A stretch of 64,000 nucleotides of DNA, taken from Paraferrimonas sedimenticola (lineage in GTDB: Bacteria; Pseudomonadota; Gammaproteobacteria; Enterobacterales; Shewanellaceae). A model generated the notes under the pieces. That model made no database searches, had not been told where the DNA came from, and worked only from the letters and a program-made list of their open reading frames with translations. Positions 48,116-58,003 of this stretch are shown here, in pieces. The position numbers were made by a program, and so were the translations under genes. The stretch is from assembly GCF_002282855.1 (NCBI RefSeq), contig NZ_NRIR01000006.1, positions 62,001 through 126,000 of the forward strand, given 5' to 3'. Position 1 is the first letter of the stretch. Each line of letters begins with the position of its first letter.

Positions 48116-48475
48116 ATGACTCACGCCGTTATCTACCACAACCCGCGCTGCTCAAAAAGCCGTCAAACTCTAGAGCTAGTTCGCGAGCACGCGCAATCGG
48201 TAGAAGTGATCGAATATCTAAAAACTCCGCCGACAGAAGAGGCGTTAAAGCAACTGTTGAGCATGTTGTCACTGTCTCCTCGTGAGCTAATGCGCACCAA
48301 AGAAGCCGAGTACAAAGACCAGGGCCTGGCCCAAGTGGATGACGAGCAAGCACTTATTCAAGCCATGTTAGATACCCCAAAACTGATCGAGCGACCAATT
48401 GTGGTCGTAGCCGATAAGGCAGCTATCGGTCGTCCGCCAGAAAACGTGCTGACGCTTTTGGGTGTTAACGCATGA
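48116..48475 (+). CDS. ArsC-family reductase, YfgD type
   Basis: 119 residues. HNPRCSKSRQTLEL has the catalytic Cys12, and the RPIVV segment has the conserved Arg, as in glutaredoxin-dependent arsenate reductases. Position directly after bepA matches E. coli yfgD, whose arsenate activity is uncertain. Overlaps the next gene by four bases. Confidence 0.92.
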   Translation: MTHAVIYHNPRCSKSRQTLELVREHAQSVEVIEYLKTPPTEEALKQLLSMLSLSPRELMRTKEAEYKDQGLAQVDDEQALIQAMLDTPKLIERPIVVVADKAAIGRPPENVLTLLGVNA

Positions 48476-48843
48476 GCAGTATGAACCTAATGCGACTTTG
48501 CCGTATCGGCTATTTGGCCTTTGTGGCCTTGGTTGGCAGCTACATTTTGACTCAAGGTGAGTATTCGCTGGGCTTTAAAGCCCTGCTAGTCGCACCTTTA
48601 TTACTACCAATCCCAGGAATCCTCGCAGGTAAGCCATACACCTACGCTTGGTCGGGGTTCATCTTGTGCCTGTACCTGTGCCACGGTTTGACCCTGCTGG
48701 TGATTGCGCCAGAGGCACGCGTATTTGCCAGTATTGAAAGTATTTTGGCGTTGACCTTAATCGCTGCACAAAGTTATTACGCCCGTATGCGGGTACGTGA
48801 AATGGGAACTTCACTAAAACAAATCAAAGCACAGCAATCCTAA
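48472..48843 (+). CDS. DUF2069 membrane protein
   Basis: 123 residues with four hydrophobic segments; LPIPGILAGKPYTYAWSGFILCLYLCHGL is the DUF2069 pattern. Starts inside the yfgD stop (ATGA). In related genomes hda follows closely; here a 14-kb stretch intervenes. Function unknown. Confidence 0.9.
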   Translation: MSSMNLMRLCRIGYLAFVALVGSYILTQGEYSLGFKALLVAPLLLPIPGILAGKPYTYAWSGFILCLYLCHGLTLLVIAPEARVFASIESILALTLIAAQSYYARMRVREMGTSLKQIKAQQS

Positions 48844-48878
48844 CTGAATAGAAGCTGTGTCATCAGAAGGAGTGGTAG

Positions 48879-50750
48879 ATGAAACGCAACTTTGCCGTGA
48901 TGCTGCTAGTCGCTGCAGGCCTAAGCGCTTGTGGTGGAGGCAGTTCAAACGATTCAGGCCCTGGCGCGCCGCCAATTAGCGGCGACGATGGCATCACTTT
49001 TGTGGGCGAAACCGAAGCTCGCCCGCAACAAGCGATTGCTGTATGGGGTCAGGTAGACAACCAGCAAAGCCGAAACTTGAGTTATCGTTGGCGTCAAGTT
49101 AGCGGTCCAAGTGTTTTCATCGCCGATCCAACCGGCCCCTTGTTGGCCATCAGCCCACCGACGTCCGGTACTTACCAGTTCGAGCTAAGCGCTACCGATA
49201 GTGCGGGTAATGTGCTGCAAGATCAGGTTGATATCAATGTCAGTGGTGAGGTGCAAACCTTCAACGTAACCCGAGATCATATGGTTGCCGAAGGCAACGG
49301 TGTGTCACTGCGACTGTATACCCCAGATAGCCCAAGCAATATTAATTGGACTCAGACCGCTGGGCCCAGTGTGACGTTAGACACCACCAACCCAGTACAA
49401 GCCTTTTTCGATAGCCCAGACGTTGGCATTGATACCCTGCTCAGTTTCCGCGTCTCGGGTCAGGTCAATGGGCAGAACTGGAGCGACGATGTGCATGTGC
49501 TAGTGACATCCGAGCTTAACATCAGCACCCCTTATGAGATTTTCCAAGAGCCAGTAGCGCGGGTTAAGGCCTACAAACAGGATTCGCCGTACGCCAGCGC
49601 GCTAGAGACCTGTGTCTATTCGACTCAGTTACCAGAAGGATTTTGCAATATCGACACCCTGCCGCTGATTGGCCAAAATGGTACGCCGAGCCTTGACGAC
49701 ATCATGGATAAGGTAGTGGTGAGTCACGAGTGGATGGGCCAAAATTTTGAGACCTTTCTGCGCGACTACGATACCAGTGGCGATCTTAAGCGCTTATTGG
49801 CTGCCACCAGCGCGGTTGTGATTAGCTACGACGTACGCCCTTCGTTTTATTGGGCGGGCACAGCCGCAATATATCTCGACCCAGAAGATTTGTGGCTGAC
49901 TCCGGAACAACGGGATACCATCAATGAAGCACCGGACTACCGTGCCGGCTTTGGTAGTGACCTGCAGTTTTTGATGATTTGGCGCTACACCAAAAACAAT
50001 GACTACGCCTCCTTATTCTACCCTCGAGAGCTGCGCCTAACCCGTAGCATGACCGACTTACAACCGGATTTAGCCTCACTGCTGTATCACGAACTGGCTC
50101 ACGCCAACGACTTTTTGCCACCCTCTACCCACGCGAGTTTGCAGGGGCCAAGTCTGTGGGATGACATTTTCCTTCGCTTTGACCGCGCAGGCCTAGTCTC
50201 CGATGAAATCAGCCGCGACTATCCGCTAACCAGCAGCGAAATGGACGGGCTAGCTCAGGTGCGCTTTAACGGCGAAACCGCCACTCCAACGCAAAGAAAT
50301 TACCAGCCTGACGACGTCACCAGCTTCTTTGAGCCTGATTTGGCCACGGATTTCTACGCTTACTCCACCACCCGTGAAGACACCGCCATGATGTTTGAAG
50401 AAATCATGATGGCGCACCGCTTCGGTATTCGTCGCGACGTGGCGGTCACCAACGACCCAGAAGTAAGAACTGGTGATACTGTGATTGTGGACTGGGGACA
50501 GCGCGGACGAGTCGCAGAAGATAAGATTCAAGCGCGCGCGAGCGCGACTATCGAGAGCTTCTTGCCTAACTTGAACGCCACTGAAATTGTTTCAGGGCTT
50601 CCAGCACCAACGCCGATGCGCGCGGGCGAGAGCTGGAATAGCAACTTAAGCTTGAACGGAACCCCTGCCGGCGTCTCAGCGCTGCAACAAGGAACAAAGG
50701 TTCGCGACCCAAGGCTACAAGAGCCACCACTGCGAAGTGGACGACACTAG
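48879..50750 (+). CDS. large lipoprotein with Ig/PKD-like domains and HELAH zinc motif
   Basis: 623 residues. Lipobox LSAC (Cys18) followed by GGGSSND. Residues about 40-125 and 125-215 look like two beta-sandwich (PKD/REJ-like) domains: LSYRWRQVSGPSV and INWTQTAGPSVTL. The C-terminal half has HELAH (404-408) in SLLYHELAHANDF and, about 100 residues on, REDTAMMFEEIMM, whose Glu507/508 could be the third zinc ligand of a gluzincin-like protease. No named family recognised. AAGGAG lies before the ATG. Own bidirectional terminator. Confidence 0.75.
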   Translation: MKRNFAVMLLVAAGLSACGGGSSNDSGPGAPPISGDDGITFVGETEARPQQAIAVWGQVDNQQSRNLSYRWRQVSGPSVFIADPTGPLLAISPPTSGTYQFELSATDSAGNVLQDQVDINVSGEVQTFNVTRDHMVAEGNGVSLRLYTPDSPSNINWTQTAGPSVTLDTTNPVQAFFDSPDVGIDTLLSFRVSGQVNGQNWSDDVHVLVTSELNISTPYEIFQEPVARVKAYKQDSPYASALETCVYSTQLPEGFCNIDTLPLIGQNGTPSLDDIMDKVVVSHEWMGQNFETFLRDYDTSGDLKRLLAATSAVVISYDVRPSFYWAGTAAIYLDPEDLWLTPEQRDTINEAPDYRAGFGSDLQFLMIWRYTKNNDYASLFYPRELRLTRSMTDLQPDLASLLYHELAHANDFLPPSTHASLQGPSLWDDIFLRFDRAGLVSDEISRDYPLTSSEMDGLAQVRFNGETATPTQRNYQPDDVTSFFEPDLATDFYAYSTTREDTAMMFEEIMMAHRFGIRRDVAVTNDPEVRTGDTVIVDWGQRGRVAEDKIQARASATIESFLPNLNATEIVSGLPAPTPMRAGESWNSNLSLNGTPAGVSALQQGTKVRDPRLQEPPLRSGRH

Positions 50751-50761
50751 AGTTCGACACG

Positions 50762-50799
50762 AAAAAAAAACGCCGCGCAAATTTACGCGGCGTTTTTTT
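50762..50799. terminator. bidirectional terminator
   Basis: 14-bp stem made of seven A:T pairs and ACGCCGCG/CGCGGCGT-type core; A- and T-runs on either side serve the lipoprotein (+) and the yghU-like gene (-). Confidence 0.93.
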
Positions 50800-50817
50800 G
50801 TGTGTGCGGGGATGCGA

Positions 50818-51684
50818 TTATTCGCTTGGCTTGAGCGCAAACACCTTGTCGATGTCCTCGGCGCTATGACGGTTGTGCACTTGTTCATGCTCCTCGCCCC
50901 AGCCACGGTTTACAGCGCGACCGCGCTGCGCCGCGGGACGAGCATCAATGGCTTTGGCCCAGCGAATCAAATTCGGGTACTCGTGCACCGATAAGAACTC
51001 TCCCGCATCGTACATGCGCCCTAGCACCATACCGCCGTACCAGGGCCAAATGGCCATATCAGCAATGGTGTACTCGTCGCCGCAAATGTACTCGCGCTCC
51101 GCTAGCTGTTGGTCTAATAGGCTGAGCTGGCGTTTGGTCTCCATGGCGTAGCGATTGATTGGGTATTCGAACTTCTCTGGCGCGTAATTGTAGAAGTGAC
51201 CAAAGCCTCCGCCGACAAACGGCGCACTGCCCATTTGCCAGAACAACCAAGACAGGCACTCGGTGCGAGTATTAGCGTCTTTAGGAATGAATGCGTCAAA
51301 CTTTTCGGCCAAGTGCAGCAATATCGCGCCCGACTCAAACACTCGTACCGGCTCGTCGCCGCTAACATCCAGTAGCGCTGGGATTTTTGAGTTAGGATTA
51401 ATTTCAACAAAGCCCGAGCTAAACTGGGTACCCTCTGAAATATCAATGATAAAAGCGTCGTACTCCGCGCCTTTGTGCCCAGCGGCCAGCAACTCTTCAA
51501 ACATAAGGGTCACTTTGACGCCGTTAGGTGTGGCTAGCGAGTACAACTGGAATGGGTGTTCGCCCCGAGGTAGCTCTTGGTCGTGGGTTTTACCGGCGAT
51601 GGGTCGATTGATGTTGGCAAATTTACCACCGCTGGCTTGGTCCCATTGCCAAACCTTCGGCGGCTGATAGCTATTGTCACTCAT
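50818..51684 (-). CDS. yghU: glutathione S-transferase family, YghU-like disulfide reductase
   Basis: 288 residues from ATG 51684 (MSDNSYQPPKVWQWD), matching the start of E. coli YghU; a second ATG seven codons upstream lacks support. Thioredoxin-like domain with QLYSLATPNGVKVTLMFEEL, then IPALLDVSGDEPVRVFESGAILLHLAEKF (glutathione binding), and an all-helical C-terminal domain. Glutathione-dependent disulfide bond oxidoreductase in the cytoplasm. Confidence 0.92.
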   Translation of the reverse strand: MSDNSYQPPKVWQWDQASGGKFANINRPIAGKTHDQELPRGEHPFQLYSLATPNGVKVTLMFEELLAAGHKGAEYDAFIIDISEGTQFSSGFVEINPNSKIPALLDVSGDEPVRVFESGAILLHLAEKFDAFIPKDANTRTECLSWLFWQMGSAPFVGGGFGHFYNYAPEKFEYPINRYAMETKRQLSLLDQQLAEREYICGDEYTIADMAIWPWYGGMVLGRMYDAGEFLSVHEYPNLIRWAKAIDARPAAQRGRAVNRGWGEEHEQVHNRHSAEDIDKVFALKPSE

Positions 51685-51764
51685 ACTTAGTCCGTTGTTT
51701 TTCATTGATTAATTTTTGACTTCAGCCTAACTCGATGTGAGTCCAAAAGATAGCCAGATAGACC

Positions 51765-52691
51765 CTATTCCAATACAAATTCAACGATGGCTGGGAGTAG
51801 CGCTTCGCTAAGTGGCAATTCGGGCTGATTGTATGTGGCTAAATTGGAGCTGTAGTCCATGGATGCGGGCTTAAGTACGTGGTTCATGCCTTCAATGATC
51901 ACCACCTCTGCATCAGGCTGAGCTGCTTTCAAATACTCAGCGTGAGCGACACCGACTTGAATATCGCTGGTACCTTGGACGATGAGTAAGGGTTGAGTGA
52001 GCTTGGCAGCTGCTTGCTGTGGGTCGTGGCGAAACCAGGACTTCAAATAAGGCTGCACACTCGGACGAAACAAAGGGGCTAATTGCGCAGGTGTGTCGAC
52101 AATGGTTTCGCCCGCCACCAGCTTGTCGAGTATCGGCCTGGCTTGTTGGGCTAGCGGCGGCGAGTGAGCACTGAGCTGAGCGTCGATGAGTTTATCGCCG
52201 CGCTCACCCGGTCCAGCGATAGAAACCACCTTGTGTGAACCGGCGCGCGCCGCGGCTAGCATGGCAATCATGGAGCCTTCGCTGTGACCTATCACCACCA
52301 CTTTTTGATAACCGAACTTGTTTGACAGTTGCGCCAACCAAGCCACCGCATCGTCCACATAGTGTTCAAAGCGCAACTGGCTCTCATCAGCGCCAGCGCC
52401 GTGACTGGCTGCAATACCGCGCTTGTCGTAGCGCAGGCTGGCCACGCCATTTGCCGCCAAGCCTTCGGCTAACATCTTAAGGGAGTTATTTTGCATGCGA
52501 GGATTGTTGCCATTGCGATCGGTTGGGCCGGAACCGGCGATCAACAAGGCCGCCACTTGAGTCGGTTGGCTTGGTTCCAATAACACACCGTGAACCTGAC
52601 CTGAGTTTAGCGTGAGCTTCACCTCGCGCTCTAGCGGAGTAGCGATAGCGGCATAAACAGAAAGTCCTAACAGCAACACCAAAGTGCGCAT
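51765..52691 (-). CDS. exported alpha/beta hydrolase (esterase-like)
   Basis: 308 residues from ATG 52691 (AAGGA upstream). Signal peptide MRTLVLLLGLSVYAAIATP. Oxyanion region IAGSGPTDRNGNNP, YDKRGIAAS, nucleophile elbow GHSEGSM, acid region GTSDIQV and final His in GMNHVLKP. Periplasmic serine hydrolase, substrate unknown; resembles the DUF3887/YqiA-like acyl esterases that hydrolyse short acyl groups. Confidence 0.85.
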   Translation of the reverse strand: MRTLVLLLGLSVYAAIATPLEREVKLTLNSGQVHGVLLEPSQPTQVAALLIAGSGPTDRNGNNPRMQNNSLKMLAEGLAANGVASLRYDKRGIAASHGAGADESQLRFEHYVDDAVAWLAQLSNKFGYQKVVVIGHSEGSMIAMLAAARAGSHKVVSIAGPGERGDKLIDAQLSAHSPPLAQQARPILDKLVAGETIVDTPAQLAPLFRPSVQPYLKSWFRHDPQQAAAKLTQPLLIVQGTSDIQVGVAHAEYLKAAQPDAEVVIIEGMNHVLKPASMDYSSNLATYNQPELPLSEALLPAIVEFVLE

Positions 52692-52765
52692 TTTTGAGGG
52701 TCCTTGAGTACTGGGCATGTGTTTAAGCTAGTCTCATATCAGCAAAACCCCAAAGTGCTGTTAGC

Positions 52766-53242
52766 TTATCGCTCGAGATTGGCCACCATCACTCGAACGT
52801 CAACACCTTTGTTGTTGACCTGATGAATGGGTTTAAAACCCAGCGGTGAGTACAAGCCACCGTCTAGTCGCTCGGTTTGCAGGTATAGCTGTTTTACGCC
52901 AGCGCGCTTTGCGATGGCCATTAGGCGCTCGACCAACTGACGTCCTAGCCCAAGCCCGCGATGCTGCGGGTCGACATAGATTCCACCAATCCAGTGCTCG
53001 TAGTCTGGGTACATGTCCATTTCTGTGAGTTTAAACTCACCAGCACAGGCGAGTTCACTGTCTTGGAAACCCAGCAAAATCAGCGGAGCTTGAGTGCGCT
53101 CAACCGACTTAGCGACGTTTTGTTGAACTTCTTCAAGGCGGTATCGGCCGCTTTCCTCGCACCATTCTCGGAAGTACCAAAGCGCCACTTGTGGGATGGT
53201 TTCAGGACGGTCGGCCAATAGTTGCCACTCAAACTCACTCAC
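52766..53242 (-). CDS. GNAT-family N-acetyltransferase
   Basis: 158 residues from a GTG overlapping the 3' end of the FAD dehydrogenase gene by eight bases. Acetyl-CoA loop IYVDPQHRGLGLGRQLVERLM (motif A) and YLQTERLDGGLYSPLGF (motif B). Substrate unknown. Translationally coupled to the FAD gene. Confidence 0.88.
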   Translation of the reverse strand: MSEFEWQLLADRPETIPQVALWYFREWCEESGRYRLEEVQQNVAKSVERTQAPLILLGFQDSELACAGEFKLTEMDMYPDYEHWIGGIYVDPQHRGLGLGRQLVERLMAIAKRAGVKQLYLQTERLDGGLYSPLGFKPIHQVNNKGVDVRVMVANLER

Positions 53243-54857
53243 TCTGCCCGCCTTGCAGGATTGCGCTAGCCGCCCGCCGCGCAGTGTGCACGCAACAGCT
53301 TAAGAAAGTTCCTTCGAGTGAGCGACGGCCAGAAATACCACCGCCGCCAAAGCCTGCCGCTTCACCGATGGCGTACAGGTTGTTCATCGGTAGGCCCTGC
53401 AGGTCCAACACTTGCGAGCTTAAATTGGTTTGAATGCCACCCAAGCTTTTGCGACTGATAAATTTGAGTCGAATAGCAATAAAAGGCCCGTTTTTAAGGG
53501 TCTGCAAAGGCTCGGGCTTACAGGTGCGCAGACGGTCGGGGCGCCACTGGCGAGCGTGCTCAATACGGCGTACTTGCTCGTCATTTTGCAGCGCTTTTTT
53601 CGCGCCTAGCTGCTCATCGTAGAGATTGACCTGTAATTGCAGTTGGTCGGCACTGATGGGCCATTCTGGAGTTAACTGACTCATCTTAGCGGCCAGTGCT
53701 TCAAGAGTTTCGGCTTGAATAAAGTCCACAGACTCTTTGAGCATGCGATTGACCAGCGCTTTATTGCCAAACAGTAGATCTTTGAAAAAGCGCAGTTGGT
53801 TGCGATCACGAATGTGTACATTGTGCTCTGACCCAGAGATCGCCAGCTCTTTGGTAGCAATTTTCCAATTGAGTACGTGCCAGGTATGCTCGCCCTGCTG
53901 CTCATTAACGCGACGGCACAAATCATTGGTATCAAAGCCAGTCACCAGCGGCATAGGCCCAATACGATCGCCCTCGGCGTTGAGCCACAACGCCGATTTA
54001 CAGGGGATCAAACTCAAGCCATGACCTGGATAATGGGCTTGGGGATGAGCGATACCCGCCGCGTAATTCCACATTTTGTCCAGATGAGTCAGTCGCCCGC
54101 CAATGTTGGACACTTGATGATGCAGAGCACCGTCGGCGTCTGGATGAGCGCCGTTGAGAATCTCCAGCGGCATTGGTCCTTGGTCGCTAGGCCAGTTAGC
54201 TCTAACTTGTTCGACCGAGCCGTTGATACCGCCACAGGCCAAAATCAGACGCTCGGCGTCTAGGGTATAAGCCTCACCGGTATCGCTTTCAATGTGCAGC
54301 AGATAACCGCTGTCGTTGGCTTCCAGCTTGGTAACCGTTTGCTCATAGCGAATTTCGACTAACTTCTTGAGTTGTTGTTCAGCGAGTTTTCCAAACAAAG
54401 TTTCGACTAGATGAAATCCGGTGCCCCACATCACGTGATAACGAGGGCGCGTGTTACCGTCGCCAAACAAGCCGCGCTCGACCCAGTTAACCGCCGGCAT
54501 GAACTTAAAGCCTTCCTTTAGGAGCCACTGATAAACGTCGGCATTCGACTCTTGCACATACGCCTGCGCCCACTGGCGCGGCCAGTAATCGCCCTCTTCG
54601 AAGTCAGCGAAGTTGCACCAGTCGCGATAAGCCGTCTCTGGCGTGTCATCCACCCCCATGCGCTGCTGCAGCTCGGTTCCCACCAAGGCCATGCCCCCAA
54701 AGGCCCAGCGCGCCAATCCGCCGCGACGCTTCTCGTTTTGACGTTCAATAAGCACAACCGATTGCCCTGCGCGAGCCAATTCAAGCGCGCAAACCAGTCC
54801 GGCGACGCCAGCGCCCACGATAACATTAGTGGCAGATTGAGGAGATTGAGATGGCAT
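53235..54857 (-). CDS. FAD-binding dehydrogenase, KstD/fumarate reductase-flavoprotein family
   Basis: 540 residues. Dinucleotide motif VGAGVAGLVCALELARAG (about 13-30), RRGGLARWAFGGMALVG substrate/FAD region, and C-terminal NNLYAIGEAAGFGGGGISGRRSLEG binding the flavin. Matches the COG3573-type FAD-binding dehydrogenases, relatives of 3-ketosteroid dehydrogenase; substrate not known. Operon with the GNAT gene. Confidence 0.87.
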   Translation of the reverse strand: MPSQSPQSATNVIVGAGVAGLVCALELARAGQSVVLIERQNEKRRGGLARWAFGGMALVGTELQQRMGVDDTPETAYRDWCNFADFEEGDYWPRQWAQAYVQESNADVYQWLLKEGFKFMPAVNWVERGLFGDGNTRPRYHVMWGTGFHLVETLFGKLAEQQLKKLVEIRYEQTVTKLEANDSGYLLHIESDTGEAYTLDAERLILACGGINGSVEQVRANWPSDQGPMPLEILNGAHPDADGALHHQVSNIGGRLTHLDKMWNYAAGIAHPQAHYPGHGLSLIPCKSALWLNAEGDRIGPMPLVTGFDTNDLCRRVNEQQGEHTWHVLNWKIATKELAISGSEHNVHIRDRNQLRFFKDLLFGNKALVNRMLKESVDFIQAETLEALAAKMSQLTPEWPISADQLQLQVNLYDEQLGAKKALQNDEQVRRIEHARQWRPDRLRTCKPEPLQTLKNGPFIAIRLKFISRKSLGGIQTNLSSQVLDLQGLPMNNLYAIGEAAGFGGGGISGRRSLEGTFLSCCVHTARRAASAILQGGQSE

Positions 54858-54954
54858 GGGTTAAGACTTCCTTTTCATTAACATTGTCACAATCTACCAA
54901 CTTGGTATCTCCCTGTTAAGCACAAATCACACTATCGAGTCCAACCCCCTCAAA

Positions 54955-55108
54955 TAACACAGACACCCACCCTTAAACCGACTGCAATATCTAGTAATTA
55001 ACACAGACACCCACTCTTAAGCCGAGTCCAGTTTCTGGCAAATAACACAGACACCCACCCCAAATCCGTCATCATCAAATTTTTCACTAAAAAAGACACC
55101 CACCCTTA
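54955..55108 (+). repeat. four repeat copies at 44-45 bp spacing in the FAD/TonB-receptor gap
   Basis: Cores start at 54955, 54999, 55043 (all TAACACAGACACCCAC) and 55088 (TAAAAAAGACACCCACCC). Spacing is 44, 44, 45 but, unlike the array at 27799, the ~27 bp between cores differ from unit to unit. The gap between the divergent starts (54858-55374) contains this array; the remaining 260 bp before the receptor show no clear operator. Confidence 0.92.
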
Positions 55109-55374
55109 AAAACCTACCAAATCAGTCAGATAAACCCACTACATGACGGAACTTTAGTTATTTCTCCTGTTCGCAAACTCTGTTCAAAACTAACTCACTA
55201 ACCCAGAATCAAGATTCCGCTAGCTTGCACTCATTTAGCTATGGCTAATGTAAATGAAATGTAATAAAAACAAATGGCAACCCTGATTCGTTCGCAGTCT
55301 TTGCGGTTCATTGCCAAGGAAGGAGCCTATCGGTTTGCGCTTACAACAATAAACGCAATACAGGGAATGAGACC

Positions 55375-57948
55375 ATGAAAAAGTCAAACCATCGTTACAG
55401 CGCGCTTAGTATCGCGATTGCTGTAGCGGTATCTGGCGGCCTAAGTGTCAGTGCACTTGCCGCCGAAGAAGAGCAGTCGCTCAAAGGTATTGAGAAAATT
55501 GCGGTAGTAGGTTCACGCGCCGCTCCACGCTCAATTGGTGACTCACCAGTACCTATCGATATCATTGGCGGCGACGAGCTGCGCAAGTCTGCCAACCCAG
55601 ACATGCTAGAAGTGCTAAAAGCTTCAGTGCCGTCGTTAAACGTTCACACTAACCCCATCAGTGATGCCGCTACTTTAGTGCGCCCAGCGAACCTGCGTGG
55701 TTTGTCTGCCGACTCGACCTTGGTGCTATTAAACGGTAAGCGTCGTCACCGCTCGTCAGTAATTACCTTCTTGGGTGGTGGTATTAACGATGGCTCCCAC
55801 GGCCCAGATATTTCGGTGATCCCGGCTATCGCCATGAAGCAAGTGGAAGTCTTGCGCGATGGTGCAGCGGCTCAATACGGCTCAGACGCCATTGCCGGTG
55901 TTATTAACTTCGTTCTTAAAGATGATGCTGACGGCGGTACTATTGAAGCCAAAGCTGGCCAATACTACGAAGGTGATGGCGATACCGTGGTGGTTTCGGC
56001 CAACGTGGGTACCAAGCTGACTGATGCGGGTTTTGCCAACTTCTCCGCTCAATACAAAAACGCTGATGCTACTAGCCGCTCAGTGCAACGCCCAGATGCC
56101 GCAGCGTTCAAGGCGGCCGGCTTGCCAGTAGCCGATCCTGCGCAGGTTTGGGGCTCACCAGAAATTAAGAACGACGTGACCTTATGGGCCAACCTAGGCT
56201 TAGACCTAGATTTGTATCAGCAAGCCTACCTGTTTGGTAACTATTCAGAGCGTGAAGTGAAAGGTGGTTTTTACTACCGTAATCCAAACACGCGTGGTGG
56301 TGTTTATGGCGGTCCAACCCTAGAAGACGGTACAGAGACGATTCTGACCGCGGATCTCAACCCGGGCGCTACCGATAACTCGCGCTGTCCTATCGTGCCT
56401 ATCGTGGACGGTATCCCAGATGCCAACGCTTTGAATGCGCTTCAGGAAGCGAACTGTTTCGCCTTCAACCTGATTTTGCCAGGCGGCTTTACACCAAACT
56501 TTGGCGGTAAAATTAAAGACACCTCGCTAACCGCAGGCTCTAAGGGTGAATTCCAGATCAACTGGATTAAAGGCATTAATTACGACTTTAGCGCCAGCTA
56601 TGGTAACAACGAGTCCCGTTACTTCATTTTCAATACCGTCAACGCCTCCTTGGGTCCAGACACACCAATGGAGTTCAGCCCAGGTAAATACGAGCAGCAA
56701 GAATACAACTTCAACGCTGACTTCGTTAAGTTTGCTGATATTGGCTTAGCCGCGGAAACCGCGTTCGCTTTTGGTTTGGAGTGGCACGAAGAGACCTTTA
56801 CCGTAGTCGCCGGTGAAGAGGCGTCTTGGCAAGTTGGTCCGCTGACTCAACAAGGCTTTGGTATTGGCTCGAACGGCTTCCCAGGTTTCCAACCAGCCGC
56901 TGCAGGCGAGTTTACTCGTCGCAACTGGGCCGCTTACATTGATACCGACCTTCAGTTTACCGACAACTTCTTTGCCGAAGTGGCGATTCGTTACGAAGAT
57001 TACGCCACCTTTGGTAACACCACTAACTACAAGGTTGCGGCTAACTACTCGATTACCGATGACCTGAAAATTCGTGCATCGTACAACACAGGTTTCCGCG
57101 CTCCGACCGTAGGTCAGGCTAACGTAGCCAACGTTCAGACTGCACTGTCTAACGGTGAATTGGTCGACTCGGCGCTGTTGCCACCAACTAACCCAATTGC
57201 GGTTCAGTTAGGTGGTAAAGCCCTGCAACCAGAAGAGTCGAAGAGTTTCACAGGTGGTTTGGTGTACAACTACAACGACTTCTTCCTGACTGTGGATTAC
57301 TACAACATCAAAGTAGAGAACCGCATCAGTCAGTCTGAGCGCATCGACTTGACCGACGAAGACAAGCGCATTCTGAAAGAGGCTGGCGTGCCTAACGTCG
57401 ACGGCCTATCTCAGGTGAGCTTCTTTACCAACGACTTTGACACCACCACTCAAGGTGTGGACATCGTTGCTAACTACTCGGCGGAATTGTTAGGTGGCGC
57501 GTCAGCCTTTACCCTGGCCTACAACTGGAACGAAACCAAGGTCGATCGCTTTACTGAGATCACTGGTGCCTTCAAGGTTTCGCGTCTAGAAAACGACTTG
57601 CCAAATCATCGCGGTACCGCGACTTGGGCGCAGAACTGGGATAGCTTCGGTGCTTACCTGCGTGGTAACTACTACGGCCCGTATCAAGGGGTTCACATTG
57701 ATGACTCAACAGCGACTAAAAACGCAAAAGCAGCCATCACTTTGGACGCCGAGGTTAGCTACTTCATTAGCGATAGCTGGACTGTCGCCGTTGGCGCGCA
57801 GAACCTGTTGAATCAGCAAGCAGAAGAGCTAGACCACGCTGAGAAACTGGGTCTGCCAAACAACGCCTTTGGTGGTAAGTACTATGAAACCTCGCCGTTT
57901 GGTTTCAACGGTGGTTTCTACTACCTGCGCGGTATCTATAACTTCTAA
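55375..57948 (+). CDS. TonB-dependent outer membrane receptor
   Basis: 857 residues. Signal peptide ending SVSALA (about 29), TonB-box-like EKIAVVGSRA (38-47), plug domain with VRPANLRGLSADSTLVLLNGKRRH and VEVLRDGAAAQYGSDAIAGVINFVL, then a 22-strand barrel ending in an aromatic (YLRGIYNF). Ligand unknown. Two TonB_C proteins follow on the opposite strand. GGAATGAGACC before the ATG gives a moderate ribosome site. Confidence 0.95.
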   Translation: MKKSNHRYSALSIAIAVAVSGGLSVSALAAEEEQSLKGIEKIAVVGSRAAPRSIGDSPVPIDIIGGDELRKSANPDMLEVLKASVPSLNVHTNPISDAATLVRPANLRGLSADSTLVLLNGKRRHRSSVITFLGGGINDGSHGPDISVIPAIAMKQVEVLRDGAAAQYGSDAIAGVINFVLKDDADGGTIEAKAGQYYEGDGDTVVVSANVGTKLTDAGFANFSAQYKNADATSRSVQRPDAAAFKAAGLPVADPAQVWGSPEIKNDVTLWANLGLDLDLYQQAYLFGNYSEREVKGGFYYRNPNTRGGVYGGPTLEDGTETILTADLNPGATDNSRCPIVPIVDGIPDANALNALQEANCFAFNLILPGGFTPNFGGKIKDTSLTAGSKGEFQINWIKGINYDFSASYGNNESRYFIFNTVNASLGPDTPMEFSPGKYEQQEYNFNADFVKFADIGLAAETAFAFGLEWHEETFTVVAGEEASWQVGPLTQQGFGIGSNGFPGFQPAAAGEFTRRNWAAYIDTDLQFTDNFFAEVAIRYEDYATFGNTTNYKVAANYSITDDLKIRASYNTGFRAPTVGQANVANVQTALSNGELVDSALLPPTNPIAVQLGGKALQPEESKSFTGGLVYNYNDFFLTVDYYNIKVENRISQSERIDLTDEDKRILKEAGVPNVDGLSQVSFFTNDFDTTTQGVDIVANYSAELLGGASAFTLAYNWNETKVDRFTEITGAFKVSRLENDLPNHRGTATWAQNWDSFGAYLRGNYYGPYQGVHIDDSTATKNAKAAITLDAEVSYFISDSWTVAVGAQNLLNQQAEELDHAEKLGLPNNAFGGKYYETSPFGFNGGFYYLRGIYNF

Positions 57949-57964
57949 CCTTTTGGTTAGTTGA

Positions 57965-57996
57965 GAAAAAAGCCTAGCATTCGCTAGGCTTTTGTT
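57965..57996. terminator. bidirectional terminator between receptor and TonB_C protein
   Basis: AAAGCCTAGC/GCTAGGCTTT stem, 4-nt loop, T-runs on both strands. Confidence 0.92.
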
Positions 57997-58003
57997 TGGC
58001 TAA

